From positions 1-64,000 of the forward strand of contig NZ_CABVIY010000003.1 of the NCBI RefSeq assembly GCF_902498195.1: DNA of 64,000 nucleotides, read 5' to 3'. This DNA comes from Pseudomonas fluorescens. Lineage in GTDB: Bacteria; Pseudomonadota; Gammaproteobacteria; Pseudomonadales; Pseudomonadaceae. The position numbers were made by a program, and so were the translations under genes. Position 1 is the first letter of the stretch; every line of letters starts with the position of its first letter. Below the pieces are notes generated by a model. It was given only the letters and a program-made list of their open reading frames with translations, made no database searches and had not been told where the DNA came from. Below, piece by piece: positions 8,191 through 17,886 of this stretch.

Positions 8191-9801
8191 CTAGATGCGA
8201 AACCTGTCGATGTGCCCGCGCAGTCCGGCGGCCAACAGCGACAGTTCTTCGCTGGTCAAGTGTATCTGTGCAGCGCCCGCCGAGGTTTGCACGGACAGAT
8301 CACGAATGCTGATCAAACTCCGGTCGATCTCTCGGGAAGCTTGGGCCTGTTGTTCTGAAGCGCTGGCGATGACCACGTTCATTTGACTGATGGTCTCCAC
8401 CGCAACGGTGACCTCTTGCAAGGCAGTATCCGCTTGCCGGGCGATACCGAGGGTCGAGTGGACACGTTCAGTGCTCTCTTGCATGGAGCAAAGCGTGTGT
8501 GCCGCCACGCTACGCAAGGAACTGACCATGTGCTCGATTTCCTGCGTTGATTGTTGCGTGCGCAATGCCAGCGCCCGGACTTCTTCGGCGACGACGGCGA
8601 ACCCGCGACCCGCTTCCCCGGCCCGTGCGGCCTCAATGGCTGCGTTAAGCGCCAACAGGTTGGTCTGTTCGGCAATCGACCGTATCACTTCCAGCACACG
8701 GTTGATGCCGGACACGCTGCCGGCAAGCGCTTCGACTCGATCGGCAGTAATCGAAATGCCCTCTGCCAACACCGATAACGATTCAAGGGTTTCCATGACC
8801 CGGGCTTTTCCGGTTTGCGCCGCGATGTCCGTGGTACGTGACGCCAGAGCTGTCGCTGATGCGTTTCTGGCCACTTCATCGACGGCAGCGGTCATTTCAT
8901 TCACGGCGGTGGCGGCTTGCTCGATTTCCTTGTTCTGTTCTTCAAGCCCGCTGTTCGCGGTCGCGATCACGCCATGAAACTGCTGCGAAGACTGCGCCAG
9001 CCGGGTGGAAGAGTCCGTAATGCGCAGCACCGTGTCGTGAAGGTGCGCCTGCATGGTCCCAAGCGCCTGAAGCAACAATGCCGGTTCGTCTTTCCCTGTG
9101 TCATTGATGGTGGAAGTCAGATCACCGCGGGCAATGTTCTGCGCGACATGAAGCGCATCGAGCAGGGGCTGATTGATACTTCGGGTGTAGAGCGTCGCCA
9201 GCAGTACTGTCAGCAGGGCGGCCAGGGCCATTGCCGTGATGACCCCCACCACGACGCGCTGACGCGTTTGTTGTTCGAACCCGGCGCTCTGTTGATAGCG
9301 CTGCCGGTAAAAGTCCTGCAATTGACCCGAGCGCTCTCCCAGCTCCATGGCAAATTTATCGATAGGGCCATTGAGAATGTCCGTGGCTGCCTGGCGTTGA
9401 CCTTCCGCTGCCAGCCGTATGACCTCAAGCTGTTCATGACGGAACGCATTTGAGGCGTCCAGGTATCGCTGGAAAATCTCCCGCTCCGCCGGCTGCCGCA
9501 GTTGCGCTGCAAACGTTTCTTGTTGCTGGCGCACATCGTCGAGGACCTGCATCAGTGCGCTCTGATTGGTCGCCAGGGCCGCCGGGTCACGCAGCACGAC
9601 CATGCGAAACGTCATTATTCCGGCTCGATCCTCTGTTTTGTTCAGCGCCGCGAGCCGGATGAGACTCGGCACCCAGACTTCCCTGATCGCGTCGGACTCC
9701 ACGCTTAATTGCCTGACCATGCTCAATGAGAACAGGCCCAGTAGCAGGACAACCAATCCAAACAAGCCAAATCCGAAAACCGAGCGCGGTGCCAACTTCA
9801 T
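8191..9801 (-). CDS. Methyl-accepting chemotaxis protein
   Basis: About 536 residues. Transmembrane segment 1 ([18 protein letters not shown]) is followed by a periplasmic four-helix-bundle ligand domain of about 150 residues, TM2 ([19 protein letters not shown]), a HAMP domain and a cytoplasmic signalling hairpin with the conserved tip [18 protein letters not shown]. It senses an extracytoplasmic ligand and signals to CheA/CheW. No CheR-binding pentapeptide is seen at the C-terminus. The start is uncertain: the ATG at 9801 begins a normal receptor N-terminus, while a GTG at 9852 would add 17 residues. The position among catabolic genes suggests a nutrient ligand. Confidence 0.9.
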   Translation of the reverse strand: MKLAPRSVFGFGLFGLVVLLLGLFSLSMVRQLSVESDAIREVWVPSLIRLAALNKTEDRAGIMTFRMVVLRDPAALATNQSALMQVLDDVRQQQETFAAQLRQPAEREIFQRYLDASNAFRHEQLEVIRLAAEGQRQAATDILNGPIDKFAMELGERSGQLQDFYRQRYQQSAGFEQQTRQRVVVGVITAMALAALLTVLLATLYTRSINQPLLDALHVAQNIARGDLTSTINDTGKDEPALLLQALGTMQAHLHDTVLRITDSSTRLAQSSQQFHGVIATANSGLEEQNKEIEQAATAVNEMTAAVDEVARNASATALASRTTDIAAQTGKARVMETLESLSVLAEGISITADRVEALAGSVSGINRVLEVIRSIAEQTNLLALNAAIEAARAGEAGRGFAVVAEEVRALALRTQQSTQEIEHMVSSLRSVAAHTLCSMQESTERVHSTLGIARQADTALQEVTVAVETISQMNVVIASASEQQAQASREIDRSLISIRDLSVQTSAGAAQIHLTSEELSLLAAGLRGHIDRFRI

Positions 9802-9897
9802 TTTTCTGAAAAACAACGGATTTTTCCTCAAAGAAGGGATCCTGACAGGCACCCCGAAAGAGCAGGCGCACTGTCATGTCGAACATCAAACGAACCG

Positions 9898-9923
9898 GCG
9901 CCAGCTTGTGGCCGGCGCCGTTA
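9898..9923 (-). terminator. Possible terminator after the MFS gene
   Basis: A CGGCGCC/GGCGCCG inverted repeat lies about 150 bp past the MFS stop. On the minus strand it is followed by the T-rich GTTCGTTTGATGTT. The T-tract is poor, so this is tentative. Confidence 0.4.
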
Positions 9924-10076
9924 TTTCAATGAAACGCTTGAGGGATAGTTCAGTTCCGGGCGGTCGTGGCACCTGGCACTGGCATGCACACCTTGCGCAT
10001 GACGGGGAGAGTCGTTGTTGCCCATCGACACGCCCATTCCGACGTCCTGTCGCTCCCCGAATGGAGAGTGAATGCT

Positions 10077-11333
10077 TTACACGCTGTCGATGCCCTCGGC
10101 GGCCGGCGCAGAAACTCTGGCCGGAGCGGTTTCGCGCAAGCATGTCGCGACCAGCAAGCCGACCAGCACCGCGCCGAGTGCCAGGTACATGGTGTTTTCG
10201 ATGCCGTGGTGCTGGGCGATGTACCCCGCGATGGCGGGTGCAACGCCGCCGCCGAAAATCTCGCCGATGCCCACCACCAGGCCCGTTGCGGTGGAGGTCA
10301 ACGCCGCTGGAACGGATTCGCTGGTCAGTGGCCCGACTGTCATGCAGATCATGCTGAAGTTGAAAAAGATCGTCAGGAACAGCAAGGCGAACAATTTCAT
10401 CGGTTCCGCTCCAGTACCCATCAGCAACCAGAGGAACACACCGGTGGCGACGAACGAAATCAGCACCACGGGTTTGCGTCCGATGCGGTCGGACACGGCT
10501 GGCATGATCAACTGCCCGAGAAAACCACCCAGGCCGATGGCCGACATCACGAAGCCCATTTGCTGCACGTCCAGGTGCAAATAGTCCATCAGGTAGTTGG
10601 GCATCATCACGCTGATGACAAACAGGCAGGTCAGCATGCAAAACATCCCGACGATGTTCAGCCATACGTTGCGATAGCGCAGGGCATCCAGCCAGCCGGT
10701 GTGCTTGGCGTCTGAGCGGGTTTCGGTTTTGGGCGGTGTCGCGACGCGGGTTTCCCGCAAGTGCCGGTACATCGCCAGGGCCAGCAGGAAGCCCGGCAAC
10801 GACACGATCACGAACACCCAGCGCCACGACGGCACCACCAGCAACAGTTGAGTGGCGAGAATCGGCGCAAGCCCCAGGCCCAGGATCGGGAAGAAGGCCT
10901 GCTGGATACCAATGTTCATGCCGCGCCGGGCAGGGTGCGAGGACTCCGCCGTGGCCGCCAGGGCTGTCGGGGTAAAGGCGCCTTCGGAGATGCCCATGAT
11001 CGCGCGGATCAGCAGCAATCCGCCGATACCGGTCGCCAGCCCCGAGAGGCCCGCCAACAGAGAAAATACCAGTACTGCCGGAATCAGCACTTTGCGTCGA
11101 CCGATGCGGTCGGAAAGGCGCCCCATAAAGATCGAAGAAATACCCCAGGCCAACCCCAGAATGGCAGTCACGTTGCCCAGGTCCTGATAGTTCAGGCCCA
11201 AGTCTTTCATCATCACTGGGAACAGCGGCAGGATGATGAACCGGTCCAGGCCCACCAGGCCGAATCCCAAGGCCAGCAAGGCCACCGCTTTGAACTCGTA
11301 TCGAACATCCCACGCGTGCTTATTGTTGTTCAT
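10077..11333 (-). CDS. MFS transporter
   Basis: A 418-residue, 12-helix major facilitator. The loop 2-3 motif GRLSDRIGRRKVL and its echo DRIGRKPVV are clear. It lacks the DGxD motif of AAHS, so it is a different MFS branch from the one at 1653. It is the last gene of a leftward series FAH hydrolase - extradiol dioxygenase - hydroxylase - porin - MFS, so it probably imports the aromatic substrate. MNNNKHAWDV at 11333 is chosen over an upstream Met without a ribosome binding site. Confidence 0.88.
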   Translation of the reverse strand: MNNNKHAWDVRYEFKAVALLALGFGLVGLDRFIILPLFPVMMKDLGLNYQDLGNVTAILGLAWGISSIFMGRLSDRIGRRKVLIPAVLVFSLLAGLSGLATGIGGLLLIRAIMGISEGAFTPTALAATAESSHPARRGMNIGIQQAFFPILGLGLAPILATQLLLVVPSWRWVFVIVSLPGFLLALAMYRHLRETRVATPPKTETRSDAKHTGWLDALRYRNVWLNIVGMFCMLTCLFVISVMMPNYLMDYLHLDVQQMGFVMSAIGLGGFLGQLIMPAVSDRIGRKPVVLISFVATGVFLWLLMGTGAEPMKLFALLFLTIFFNFSMICMTVGPLTSESVPAALTSTATGLVVGIGEIFGGGVAPAIAGYIAQHHGIENTMYLALGAVLVGLLVATCLRETAPARVSAPAAEGIDSV

Positions 11334-11387
11334 GGTTGTCACTCGGATGGAGTTGAGAAAGGCAGCCATGGCCTGGCTGCCAGGGGC

Positions 11388-12749
11388 TTAGAAATAGATC
11401 AGGGCTTCGACCAGGCCGGTCAGCTGTGTGCGGTCACGTCCGGCGCCGAACGGGTGGTCGTCGGCGTTGCCGTCGAACACGTCGTACCGCACTTCGGGAC
11501 GCAGCGAGATGTACTTGTCCAGGTCGTAACGCAGGCCGGCAGTGACGGCGTTGAAATTGCCGCGAGCGGTGGAGACGGGCAGCAGGATGAAACCGTCGGG
11601 GTCGGCGAAATGCTCGGCCCGTACCGAATACGAAAGATCGGGTCGTTGCTGATACGTCAGCACCGCGTTGGCGCCCCACCAATGTGCGCCGTCAAAACCG
11701 GGGCCGTTGATGATGTCGACAGTGGTGGCTTTGCCGTCACCGTCCTGGTGGCCATACACCACTTCGGCGCCCATCGACCAGTTGGCGTCGAATCGATGCC
11801 AGCCGTTGAGCGAGTGCTGTTGTTTGAACTGTCCATCCGGCGACACCAGCCGCGAGGTCGGTGCCTGCACGTCGCTGAAACTGTCATTCTGCTCATCACC
11901 AAGGATGAATTCGTAGTCGATCCAGGTCTGCATGTCGGCGGTACGCCAACGCAGGGCGCCCATCAGCGACTTGGTGTCGTTGTTATCGCGCAGGTTGTTC
12001 CAGCCCTGCACCACGCCCAACTCCACACCGAAAATGCCTGACTCGCCGTTGTACAGGCGTGAACCGAACTGGACGCCACCCACCGTGCCGGGCTCGCTGA
12101 CAAAGGCGTAGGTTTTGCTGGCAAACGGGTTACGCGCGGCGCGGATGTTCGGCGGGATTTCATAGCCTAGCGCCGGGCCGAAGACACCCGCCATGGCGGT
12201 GATGCCGGGGCCGTAGGGCAAATAGGCGGTGGCGGCGATGTTGGGAACGGCGAGGAATTTCTGTTTGTCACGCTGGGCCTTGGCCAGGTCGTCGTCGCCG
12301 GGGGAGTTGATGCCCCAGTGCATATCCCAGCCTTGGGTGCGGGCGAACTGGGCGTTGCGGCCATAGTTCATTTCAAAGGTGAAGCCGAAAGAGGCTTCAG
12401 TGGGTTGCGGACCGGGCAGGGGGGTGATGCGCGGCACCATGTCACCCTTGAGCGCCTTGTCGACAAACAGATGCAGGCCGCCCCATTCCAGGCCTTCATC
12501 GGCGAAACCCACCAGCGGCAGATTGCTCAAGCCATCCTGGCGTTCGTCGTGGGTCGAGCGGTTGTTGCGCGAGTAACCCGTGTCGAATAATCCCGAGACC
12601 GTAATCCCGTAGTCCTTTTCCAGCGTGTCACCGAACAGGCTGCGAAACAGCGTGCCTTCGCCTGTTTCAGGGCTGTCGGCGGCGTGGGTATTGAGCGTTG
12701 CGAAGGCGGCCAGAACCGCACCAAGCGCTTTCACCTTGATGTTATGCAT
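11388..12749 (-). CDS. Outer-membrane beta-barrel porin, BBP2/OmpL-like (paralogue of 231-1592)
   Basis: A 453-residue barrel protein with a signal peptide ending THA and C-terminal VEALIYF. It is closely similar along its whole length to the porin at 231-1592 (shared GYEIPPN, DMHWGINSPGDDD and GFDGAHWWGAN). It lies between the hydroxylase and MFS genes of an aromatic-type operon, so substrate uptake is the likely role. AGAGAGAG precedes the ATG. Confidence 0.86.
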   Translation of the reverse strand: MHNIKVKALGAVLAAFATLNTHAADSPETGEGTLFRSLFGDTLEKDYGITVSGLFDTGYSRNNRSTHDERQDGLSNLPLVGFADEGLEWGGLHLFVDKALKGDMVPRITPLPGPQPTEASFGFTFEMNYGRNAQFARTQGWDMHWGINSPGDDDLAKAQRDKQKFLAVPNIAATAYLPYGPGITAMAGVFGPALGYEIPPNIRAARNPFASKTYAFVSEPGTVGGVQFGSRLYNGESGIFGVELGVVQGWNNLRDNNDTKSLMGALRWRTADMQTWIDYEFILGDEQNDSFSDVQAPTSRLVSPDGQFKQQHSLNGWHRFDANWSMGAEVVYGHQDGDGKATTVDIINGPGFDGAHWWGANAVLTYQQRPDLSYSVRAEHFADPDGFILLPVSTARGNFNAVTAGLRYDLDKYISLRPEVRYDVFDGNADDHPFGAGRDRTQLTGLVEALIYF

Positions 12750-12757
12750 TGTCTCTC

Positions 12758-12771
12758 TCTTGTTTTTGTTG
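12758..12771 (-). promoter_or_regulatory. Candidate Crc/Hfq (CA) motif at the second porin start
   Basis: The coding strand reads AACAAAAACAAGAG just upstream of the start, an AAnAAnAA-like run overlapping the ribosome binding site, much like the one before the paralogue at 1592. Confidence 0.5.
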
Positions 12772-12817
12772 TCAGAGCTTTGAAGGGTGGGGCGTCCGTG
12801 CCCCCTGGAACTCGGTG

Positions 12818-14425
12818 TCAGACGTGGCAGGCCCTGGCCTGATTGACGACGGCGTTTTGCTGCAATTGCCCGCGCAGGGAGTTGAGGAGCTTCGGCAGCG
12901 CCGACAGCTCGGCGACCCCGCCATAGCAGTAGTAATCCGGACGCACCACCAGCACCTTGAGCCCGGCCTCGGCCATGAACTGCAAGTACTTGCCGGAGAC
13001 GTCGCGGTAAATGCCTTTGGCGTTGTCAGCCACAGGTGCCAGCCGAACCACTTGCAGGCTGTAGTCACGGATAAAGCCCAGTTGCTGCGCATCGAGCTGC
13101 GCAAGCGGATCTTCGTCACCGCGCACCAGCAAGTGGAAGCCGCGTCCGATGACATCGTCGTAGCGACTGACCTTGCCATCGATTTCAATCGAGCCGTGTA
13201 CCCCGAGAATGCCGCGCAATTGGCCATCCTTCTGTAAAAGTCCGTCGGTCAAACCGGGGAACGGCGGCAGCGGAGCGACGTTGCCGCTCAGGTACGCGGC
13301 GTCACGTTCGGCGGCCTTCACCGGGTCAGATACGCAGACCACTTTGCCCATCGCCATGGACGCTTCGATCACCGCGCGGATCTGTGGTTTGCGTTCCAGG
13401 GTGTAGCTGTCCAGCAGGTTGTCGTCAGCCAGGCCGCGCAGCAGCAAGTCCAGGCGCCAGGACAGATTCCATGCATCACGAATGCCCGAGCACATGCCCT
13501 GGCCCATGAACGGTGGCATCACGTGGGCCGCATCGCCGGCCAGCATCACCCGGCCGCTGTGCCAGTTCGAAGCAATGCGCGAGCGGAACTGATAGACCGC
13601 GTGGCGCACCAGGTCAGCGGTGTCCGGGGTGACCCAACGCGACAGCAGCGACCAGACCTTGTCGGTGTCTTGCAGGTCTTCGAGGGTTTCGTGGGGCAGG
13701 CGCATGAACTCCCAGCGACGATAACCGGGGCCGCCAGGGACCATGGTGGTCGGGCGCTCGGGGTTGCACCACTGGCCGATGTCCGGCACGTCCAGCTCCA
13801 CGCCAGGCTTGGGCTGCAGGTCGACGACCAGCCAGTCCTCCTGGAAACCCAGGTCTTGCCATTCGATGCCCAGCGACTGGCGCACGAAGCTGTTGGCGCC
13901 GTCGGCACCGATCACATAGCGAGCGCGGACGCTTTGCTGTTCTTCGCCCAAGGAGAACTTGCCGTCTTCACGAATTACTCGGTTGAGCACCATGTCACAG
14001 CCATTGGCGTCCTGCTTGAGCGCGGTGGCTTCCCAGCCCTGATGGATCTGCACGTTGGCGATGCTTTTGGCTTTGCGGTCCAGTGCGGCTTCCAGCGACG
14101 GCTGGTTGAAGAGGTAGCCGAAGGGGCCGTCGCTGATGGACTCGGCCGACCAGTCGATCTCCACCAGGACTTTCCAGTCAGCGTTGAACCACTGATAGCG
14201 CGCCGACGGCTGGGAGATTTTCGCCAGCTCGTCACCGAGCCCCATGGACAGGAAAACCCGGCGGATTTCATGATCGTAGAAAACCGCGCGCGGCAGCGGA
14301 TACAGCGCCGGCCAGCGTTCGAAGACGGCGACGGTGTAACCCATCTGGCCCAACAGAATGGCCAGGGTCTGGCCGACGGGGCCGTAACCGGCAATGGCGA
14401 CATCGACTGTGGTGTGCTGATTCAT
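12818..14425 (-). CDS. FAD-dependent aromatic hydroxylase, MhpA-like
   Basis: A 535-residue group A flavoprotein monooxygenase: N-terminal dinucleotide motif GYGPVG, DG motif VIGADGANSFVR, FAD ribityl motif LAGDAAHVMPPFMGQGMCSG, and the long C-terminal domain of the MhpA/resorcinol-hydroxylase branch. Expected reaction: NAD(P)H- and O2-dependent ortho-hydroxylation of a phenol to a catechol-type diol, which the adjacent extradiol dioxygenase would cleave. The start at 14425 has GAGGCACAGTC upstream. The exact substrate (hydroxyphenylpropionate, orcinol-type or other) cannot be read from sequence. Confidence 0.85.
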   Translation of the reverse strand: MNQHTTVDVAIAGYGPVGQTLAILLGQMGYTVAVFERWPALYPLPRAVFYDHEIRRVFLSMGLGDELAKISQPSARYQWFNADWKVLVEIDWSAESISDGPFGYLFNQPSLEAALDRKAKSIANVQIHQGWEATALKQDANGCDMVLNRVIREDGKFSLGEEQQSVRARYVIGADGANSFVRQSLGIEWQDLGFQEDWLVVDLQPKPGVELDVPDIGQWCNPERPTTMVPGGPGYRRWEFMRLPHETLEDLQDTDKVWSLLSRWVTPDTADLVRHAVYQFRSRIASNWHSGRVMLAGDAAHVMPPFMGQGMCSGIRDAWNLSWRLDLLLRGLADDNLLDSYTLERKPQIRAVIEASMAMGKVVCVSDPVKAAERDAAYLSGNVAPLPPFPGLTDGLLQKDGQLRGILGVHGSIEIDGKVSRYDDVIGRGFHLLVRGDEDPLAQLDAQQLGFIRDYSLQVVRLAPVADNAKGIYRDVSGKYLQFMAEAGLKVLVVRPDYYCYGGVAELSALPKLLNSLRGQLQQNAVVNQARACHV

Positions 14426-14539
14426 GACTGTGCCTCGTGTACTTCTCAAAGATTTCCGGACATGGCCGGGCCCGTCGCGCGATCCAAAGGACGCGCGCCA
14501 TGCGGGCAGGTGAGGTGTGCTGGAGCGGGGCAGGGAAAC

Positions 14540-15460
14540 TCAGGCGGGGGCCGGGGTGTCCGCTTCAGTGTTGAAAATGAAGTTGTCCGGAACGTCCGGA
14601 CCCCACAGGTACAGGGAGTTTTCGGGCGGGTAATCGCCAGCGGGCCATTCGCTGCCTTCGCTGATGTAGTCCATGTCCGCCGAGTATTCGCAGAAGGAGC
14701 CCCACGGGTCTTGTACGTAATGGAAGTAGTTCGAACCCAGGCAATGACGCCCCGTGCCCCAGCCTTTGGTGTGGCCAGCCGCGGCCATTTGCGAGGCGCC
14801 GGCGCCGACTTCGTCAATGCTGTCGACTTCCCAGGCGGCGTGGTGCCAGCCCTTGGCACTGCTCTTGGCGAACGCCACCAGATGGTGATCGCAGCCGTGG
14901 GCGGCGTGGCTGAAGGCGATGATGTCCATCGACTTGTCCGAAAGCTTCAGACCCAGCGCGTGTTCATAGAAGTGTAGGGCACCTAGGACGTCCGGGGTGA
15001 ACAACAGGACATGGGACAGGCGGCGAGGGCGAATCTTCGCCAGGCCATCGCGGGTCGTCGCGCCGCGACGGTTGGCCGGGGTGGCGCTGTTGTGGTGGGC
15101 CGTCTTTTGGTCGGGCATGGTTTTGGTGCCGACCTTGACCTGCAACAGATTGCCGTCCGGATCACGGAACCAGATGCCGGAACCGGGGCGATCCTCAAAG
15201 CGACCACCCGCTGCTTCAATCTGCTGACGCAGGGCGCTGAAGTCCTGCTCATAGCAATTGAAGCTCAGGTACGCCAGTGACTTGGAAGCGGCGGGCAGGA
15301 TCTTCGCCCACACGTGCCCGTCAGCTGCCCGCAGGAGGAGTTGCTGTGCGCCACGTTCGACTTCGAGGCCGAAGCTTTCGAAAAATTGGCAGGCTTCGTC
15401 CAGGGACGGAACGTTCAGCGCGTAATGATCGATTGAATGCACACCATGGGACACGCTCAT
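14540..15460 (-). CDS. Extradiol ring-cleavage dioxygenase (VOC, type I)
   Basis: A 306-residue two-domain vicinal-oxygen-chelate protein. The C-terminal domain carries the expected iron ligands: His150 (RLSHVLLF), His206/207 (GWHHAAW) and Glu258 (GSFCEYS). It should open the ring of the diol made by the neighbouring hydroxylase. A very good ribosome binding site (GGAGGCAATC) defines the start. It lies between the FAH hydrolase and hydroxylase genes on the same strand, in pathway-like order. Confidence 0.88.
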   Translation of the reverse strand: MSVSHGVHSIDHYALNVPSLDEACQFFESFGLEVERGAQQLLLRAADGHVWAKILPAASKSLAYLSFNCYEQDFSALRQQIEAAGGRFEDRPGSGIWFRDPDGNLLQVKVGTKTMPDQKTAHHNSATPANRRGATTRDGLAKIRPRRLSHVLLFTPDVLGALHFYEHALGLKLSDKSMDIIAFSHAAHGCDHHLVAFAKSSAKGWHHAAWEVDSIDEVGAGASQMAAAGHTKGWGTGRHCLGSNYFHYVQDPWGSFCEYSADMDYISEGSEWPAGDYPPENSLYLWGPDVPDNFIFNTEADTPAPA

Positions 15461-15540
15461 GATTGCCTCCATTTTTAATTATTGTAGTTATTGCGCGCAG
15501 GGCTTGGGAGCGGCCCTGCGCCGAGTGTGAAGCGGCGTTA

Positions 15541-16374
15541 TCAGGCTTCGTCAACCACCGGGTTTACCAGTTTGCCAATGCCCTCGATCGACACTTCGAC
15601 AACATCGCCAGCCTTCAGGTAGACCTTTGGATTCATGCCAAAACCAACGCCGGCCGGGGTCCCGCTGACAATCACGTCGCCGGCTTCCAGGGTCACCGCT
15701 TCACTGAGCGTGGAGATGATGGTGGCCACGTCGAACAGCATGTCGTCGGTGTTGGCCGATTGTACAACCTTGCCATTGACCCGGGTTTCCAGCAGCAAAC
15801 CCTTGCCACCGGCTGGCAGCTCGTCAGCCGTCACCAGCACCGGACCGAACGCGCCGGTGTCGTCGAAATTCTTGCCAACAGTCCATTGCGGCGAAATGAA
15901 CTGGTAGTCACGCACCGAACCTTCGTTGAACAACGCGTAGCCGGCGACATGGCTGAGTGCATCTTCCTTGCGAATGTGGCGACCACCGCTCTTGAGCACC
16001 ACCGCCATTTCGCCTTCGTAGTCGAGGGTGTCGGAAATGCGCGGGCGAATCAGCGGTTTGTTGTGGGCGGTCAGGCTGGAGTTCCAGCGCGGGAACAGGG
16101 TCGGGTAGCTCGGTTGGGCGTACGGCGACTCCTTGGTGTGGTCGGCATAGTTCAGGCCCACACACACGATCTTGGTCGGGCGCGCCATCAAGGGCAGGTA
16201 AGCGTCTTCGGCGATCTCGACCAGCGCACCGTTGGCTTCGGCACCGTGGGTGGTCAGATCGACGCCGCGGGCCAGCAGCGACTCAAGGGATTCGGTACCC
16301 AGTACGCGTACACCTTCGGCGGAGACGACACCCAGGACTGGTTGACCTTGATTGAGGAAACGGACGTAGCGCAT
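15541..16374 (-). CDS. Fumarylacetoacetate-hydrolase-family protein
   Basis: A 277-residue FAH-fold protein with the family core KIVCVGLNYADH, the acidic metal site DYEGEMAVVL, and the C-terminal GDVIVSGTPAGVGFG. Relatives hydrolyse or isomerise acylpyruvate-type ring-cleavage products with Mg2+ or Mn2+. It is the first gene of the leftward operon and divergent from the GntR gene. The start at 16374 has AAGAGAAA upstream. With no MhpC-type alpha/beta hydrolase present, this enzyme is the best candidate for processing the cleaved ring. Confidence 0.87.
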   Translation of the reverse strand: MRYVRFLNQGQPVLGVVSAEGVRVLGTESLESLLARGVDLTTHGAEANGALVEIAEDAYLPLMARPTKIVCVGLNYADHTKESPYAQPSYPTLFPRWNSSLTAHNKPLIRPRISDTLDYEGEMAVVLKSGGRHIRKEDALSHVAGYALFNEGSVRDYQFISPQWTVGKNFDDTGAFGPVLVTADELPAGGKGLLLETRVNGKVVQSANTDDMLFDVATIISTLSEAVTLEAGDVIVSGTPAGVGFGMNPKVYLKAGDVVEVSIEGIGKLVNPVVDEA

Positions 16375-16469
16375 GACGGTTTCTCTTATTGGCTTGAAAA
16401 GGGGTCGGTGTGGAAGGGCAGCCGACCGCGTAGTCACTAAGCTAGGCTCAATAAAATATATCGTCAACA

Positions 16470-16485
16470 AAAAATATATATTTTT
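16470..16485. promoter_or_regulatory. AT palindrome, possible GntR operator or promoter element
   Basis: AAAAATATATATTTTT is a perfect 16-bp palindrome in the divergent region between the FAH gene and the GntR regulator. The low complexity makes this a weak call. Confidence 0.3.
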
Positions 16486-16551
16486 CCAAATATGAGAAAT
16501 TTTGCGATCTGTGTATGATTCGAACAGACAACGCGTAAATAGGAGTCAACC

Positions 16552-17259
16552 GTGAATTCCCCCCTGATCAACTGGCAATCTTCGGAACCCGCTGAAAAGC
16601 GCACCATGGCCTCGCAACTCGAAGCCAGGATTCGCCAGGACATCATCAATGGCCAACTGGCGCCCGGCAGTCGCCTGCGCCTCAAGGAACTGGCCGAGGC
16701 CTACGACGTGGGTGTGATTCCACTGCGCGAAGCCTTGTCGCGACTGGCCAGCAGCGGCTTTGTCTCGGCGGCGGATCAGAAGGGCTTCAGCGTTGGGCAG
16801 ATCTCCGCAGCGGAAATCGCCGACATCACGGCTGCCCGGTTACACATCGAATGCAAGGCGCTGGCTGACTCCATTCGCCAAGGGGACGTGGAGTGGGAGA
16901 GCCGCGTGCTCGCCGCCCATCACCGGCTTGACCGCCTGACCATCGTCGAAGGCCCCGAACGCTTGCTCAAACCGGAATGGGAAAACGCTCACGAGCTGTT
17001 CCATCAGGCGCTCATTTCAAGCTGCAATTCACCCACATTGCTGCGCCTGTGTGCGTCTCTGCGGGATCAAACCGCGCGCTACCGCTTCCTGTCGATGCAC
17101 TACGCCGAGAGCTCCGCGCGCGATGTGCCCCATGAACACCGGGAGTTGATGGACGCGGCGCTGGCCAAAGACATCGACAAAGCGTGCGAGCTGCTGGCCA
17201 GCCACTACCAGACCACCACCGACTCAGTGTTAAAGCACGCCCTGTTGATCCAGGCCTGA
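16552..17259 (+). CDS. GntR-family regulator (FCD-type)
   Basis: A 235-residue GntR regulator. The wHTH (LEARIRQDIINGQLAPGSRLRL...YDVGVIPLREALSRLASSGFV) is followed by a helical FCD-like ligand domain with His residues in AHHRLD and NAHELFHQAL. It is divergent from the hydroxylase/dioxygenase operon, its likely target. The GTG start follows AGGAG. Its 3' end overlaps the convergent TetR gene by 30 bp. Confidence 0.9.
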   Translation: MNSPLINWQSSEPAEKRTMASQLEARIRQDIINGQLAPGSRLRLKELAEAYDVGVIPLREALSRLASSGFVSAADQKGFSVGQISAAEIADITAARLHIECKALADSIRQGDVEWESRVLAAHHRLDRLTIVEGPERLLKPEWENAHELFHQALISSCNSPTLLRLCASLRDQTARYRFLSMHYAESSARDVPHEHRELMDAALAKDIDKACELLASHYQTTTDSVLKHALLIQA

Positions 17260-17877
17260 AATTTTTCCCTGCAAGGGCGAGATCAACGCCTCGACGGTGG
17301 CAGGAATGTGCTTGAGTTCGATTTCAGCCTGGTTGAGCAGCCACTCATAGATGGAACCGGTCAGCAGCGCCTTGATCGACGTCGCAATCGTTGGGATGTC
17401 TGTGCAAGGCGTGCCGTCGGCCTCCTTGAAGCGCATGTTCAATGCTGCGGTCACGTAGGTCTTGATTCGATTGAATATGCGCGTCAGCCGACGATACACC
17501 TGATCATTTTCAGCGATCAGTTCGGTGCGATGCAGCAGGATCAATGTGACCCGGTGCAGGCGTACATCACTGATAATTTCCTCCAGTCCATCTCCCAGGG
17601 CCCTGGACAATTGCGAGACCGTCGGTGCCTGGCTCAAACAACTGAATCGCTCGGGCAGTTGATCCCATGGCAATCGGGCACGGTTGAGCACCGCATCGAG
17701 CAACTCGGATTTATCCCTGAAGTGCCAATAGATCGCTCCCCGCGACAACCCGGCTCGCTCAGCGATTTCCTGAAAGGTGGCTTGGGCGTAACCACGATGA
17801 CTAAACACTTCTTCAGCCGCCTCGAGTAACAGATGGCGGGTGATTTCTACATCTTCTTTACGTTTTCTGACCATCAT
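17230..17877 (-). CDS. TetR-family regulator next to the RND pump (TtgW/SrpR position)
   Basis: A 215-residue TetR protein of the TtgR/AcrR type: HTH (RGYAQATFQEIAERAGLSRGAIYWHFRDKSELL) plus a helical ligand domain. It starts 9 bp after the IclR-type regulator stop on the same strand and is probably cotranscribed with it. The pair IclR-TetR divergent from an RND operon is the ttgVW-ttgGHI and srpSR-srpABC layout. In P. putida S12 the TetR partner acts as an anti-repressor, whereas ttgW is reported as non-functional; here the frame is complete. The function of this copy is inferred from position. Confidence 0.85.
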   Translation of the reverse strand: MMVRKRKEDVEITRHLLLEAAEEVFSHRGYAQATFQEIAERAGLSRGAIYWHFRDKSELLDAVLNRARLPWDQLPERFSCLSQAPTVSQLSRALGDGLEEIISDVRLHRVTLILLHRTELIAENDQVYRRLTRIFNRIKTYVTAALNMRFKEADGTPCTDIPTIATSIKALLTGSIYEWLLNQAEIELKHIPATVEALISPLQGKISGLDQQGVL

Positions 17878-17886
17878 CGATTCTCA

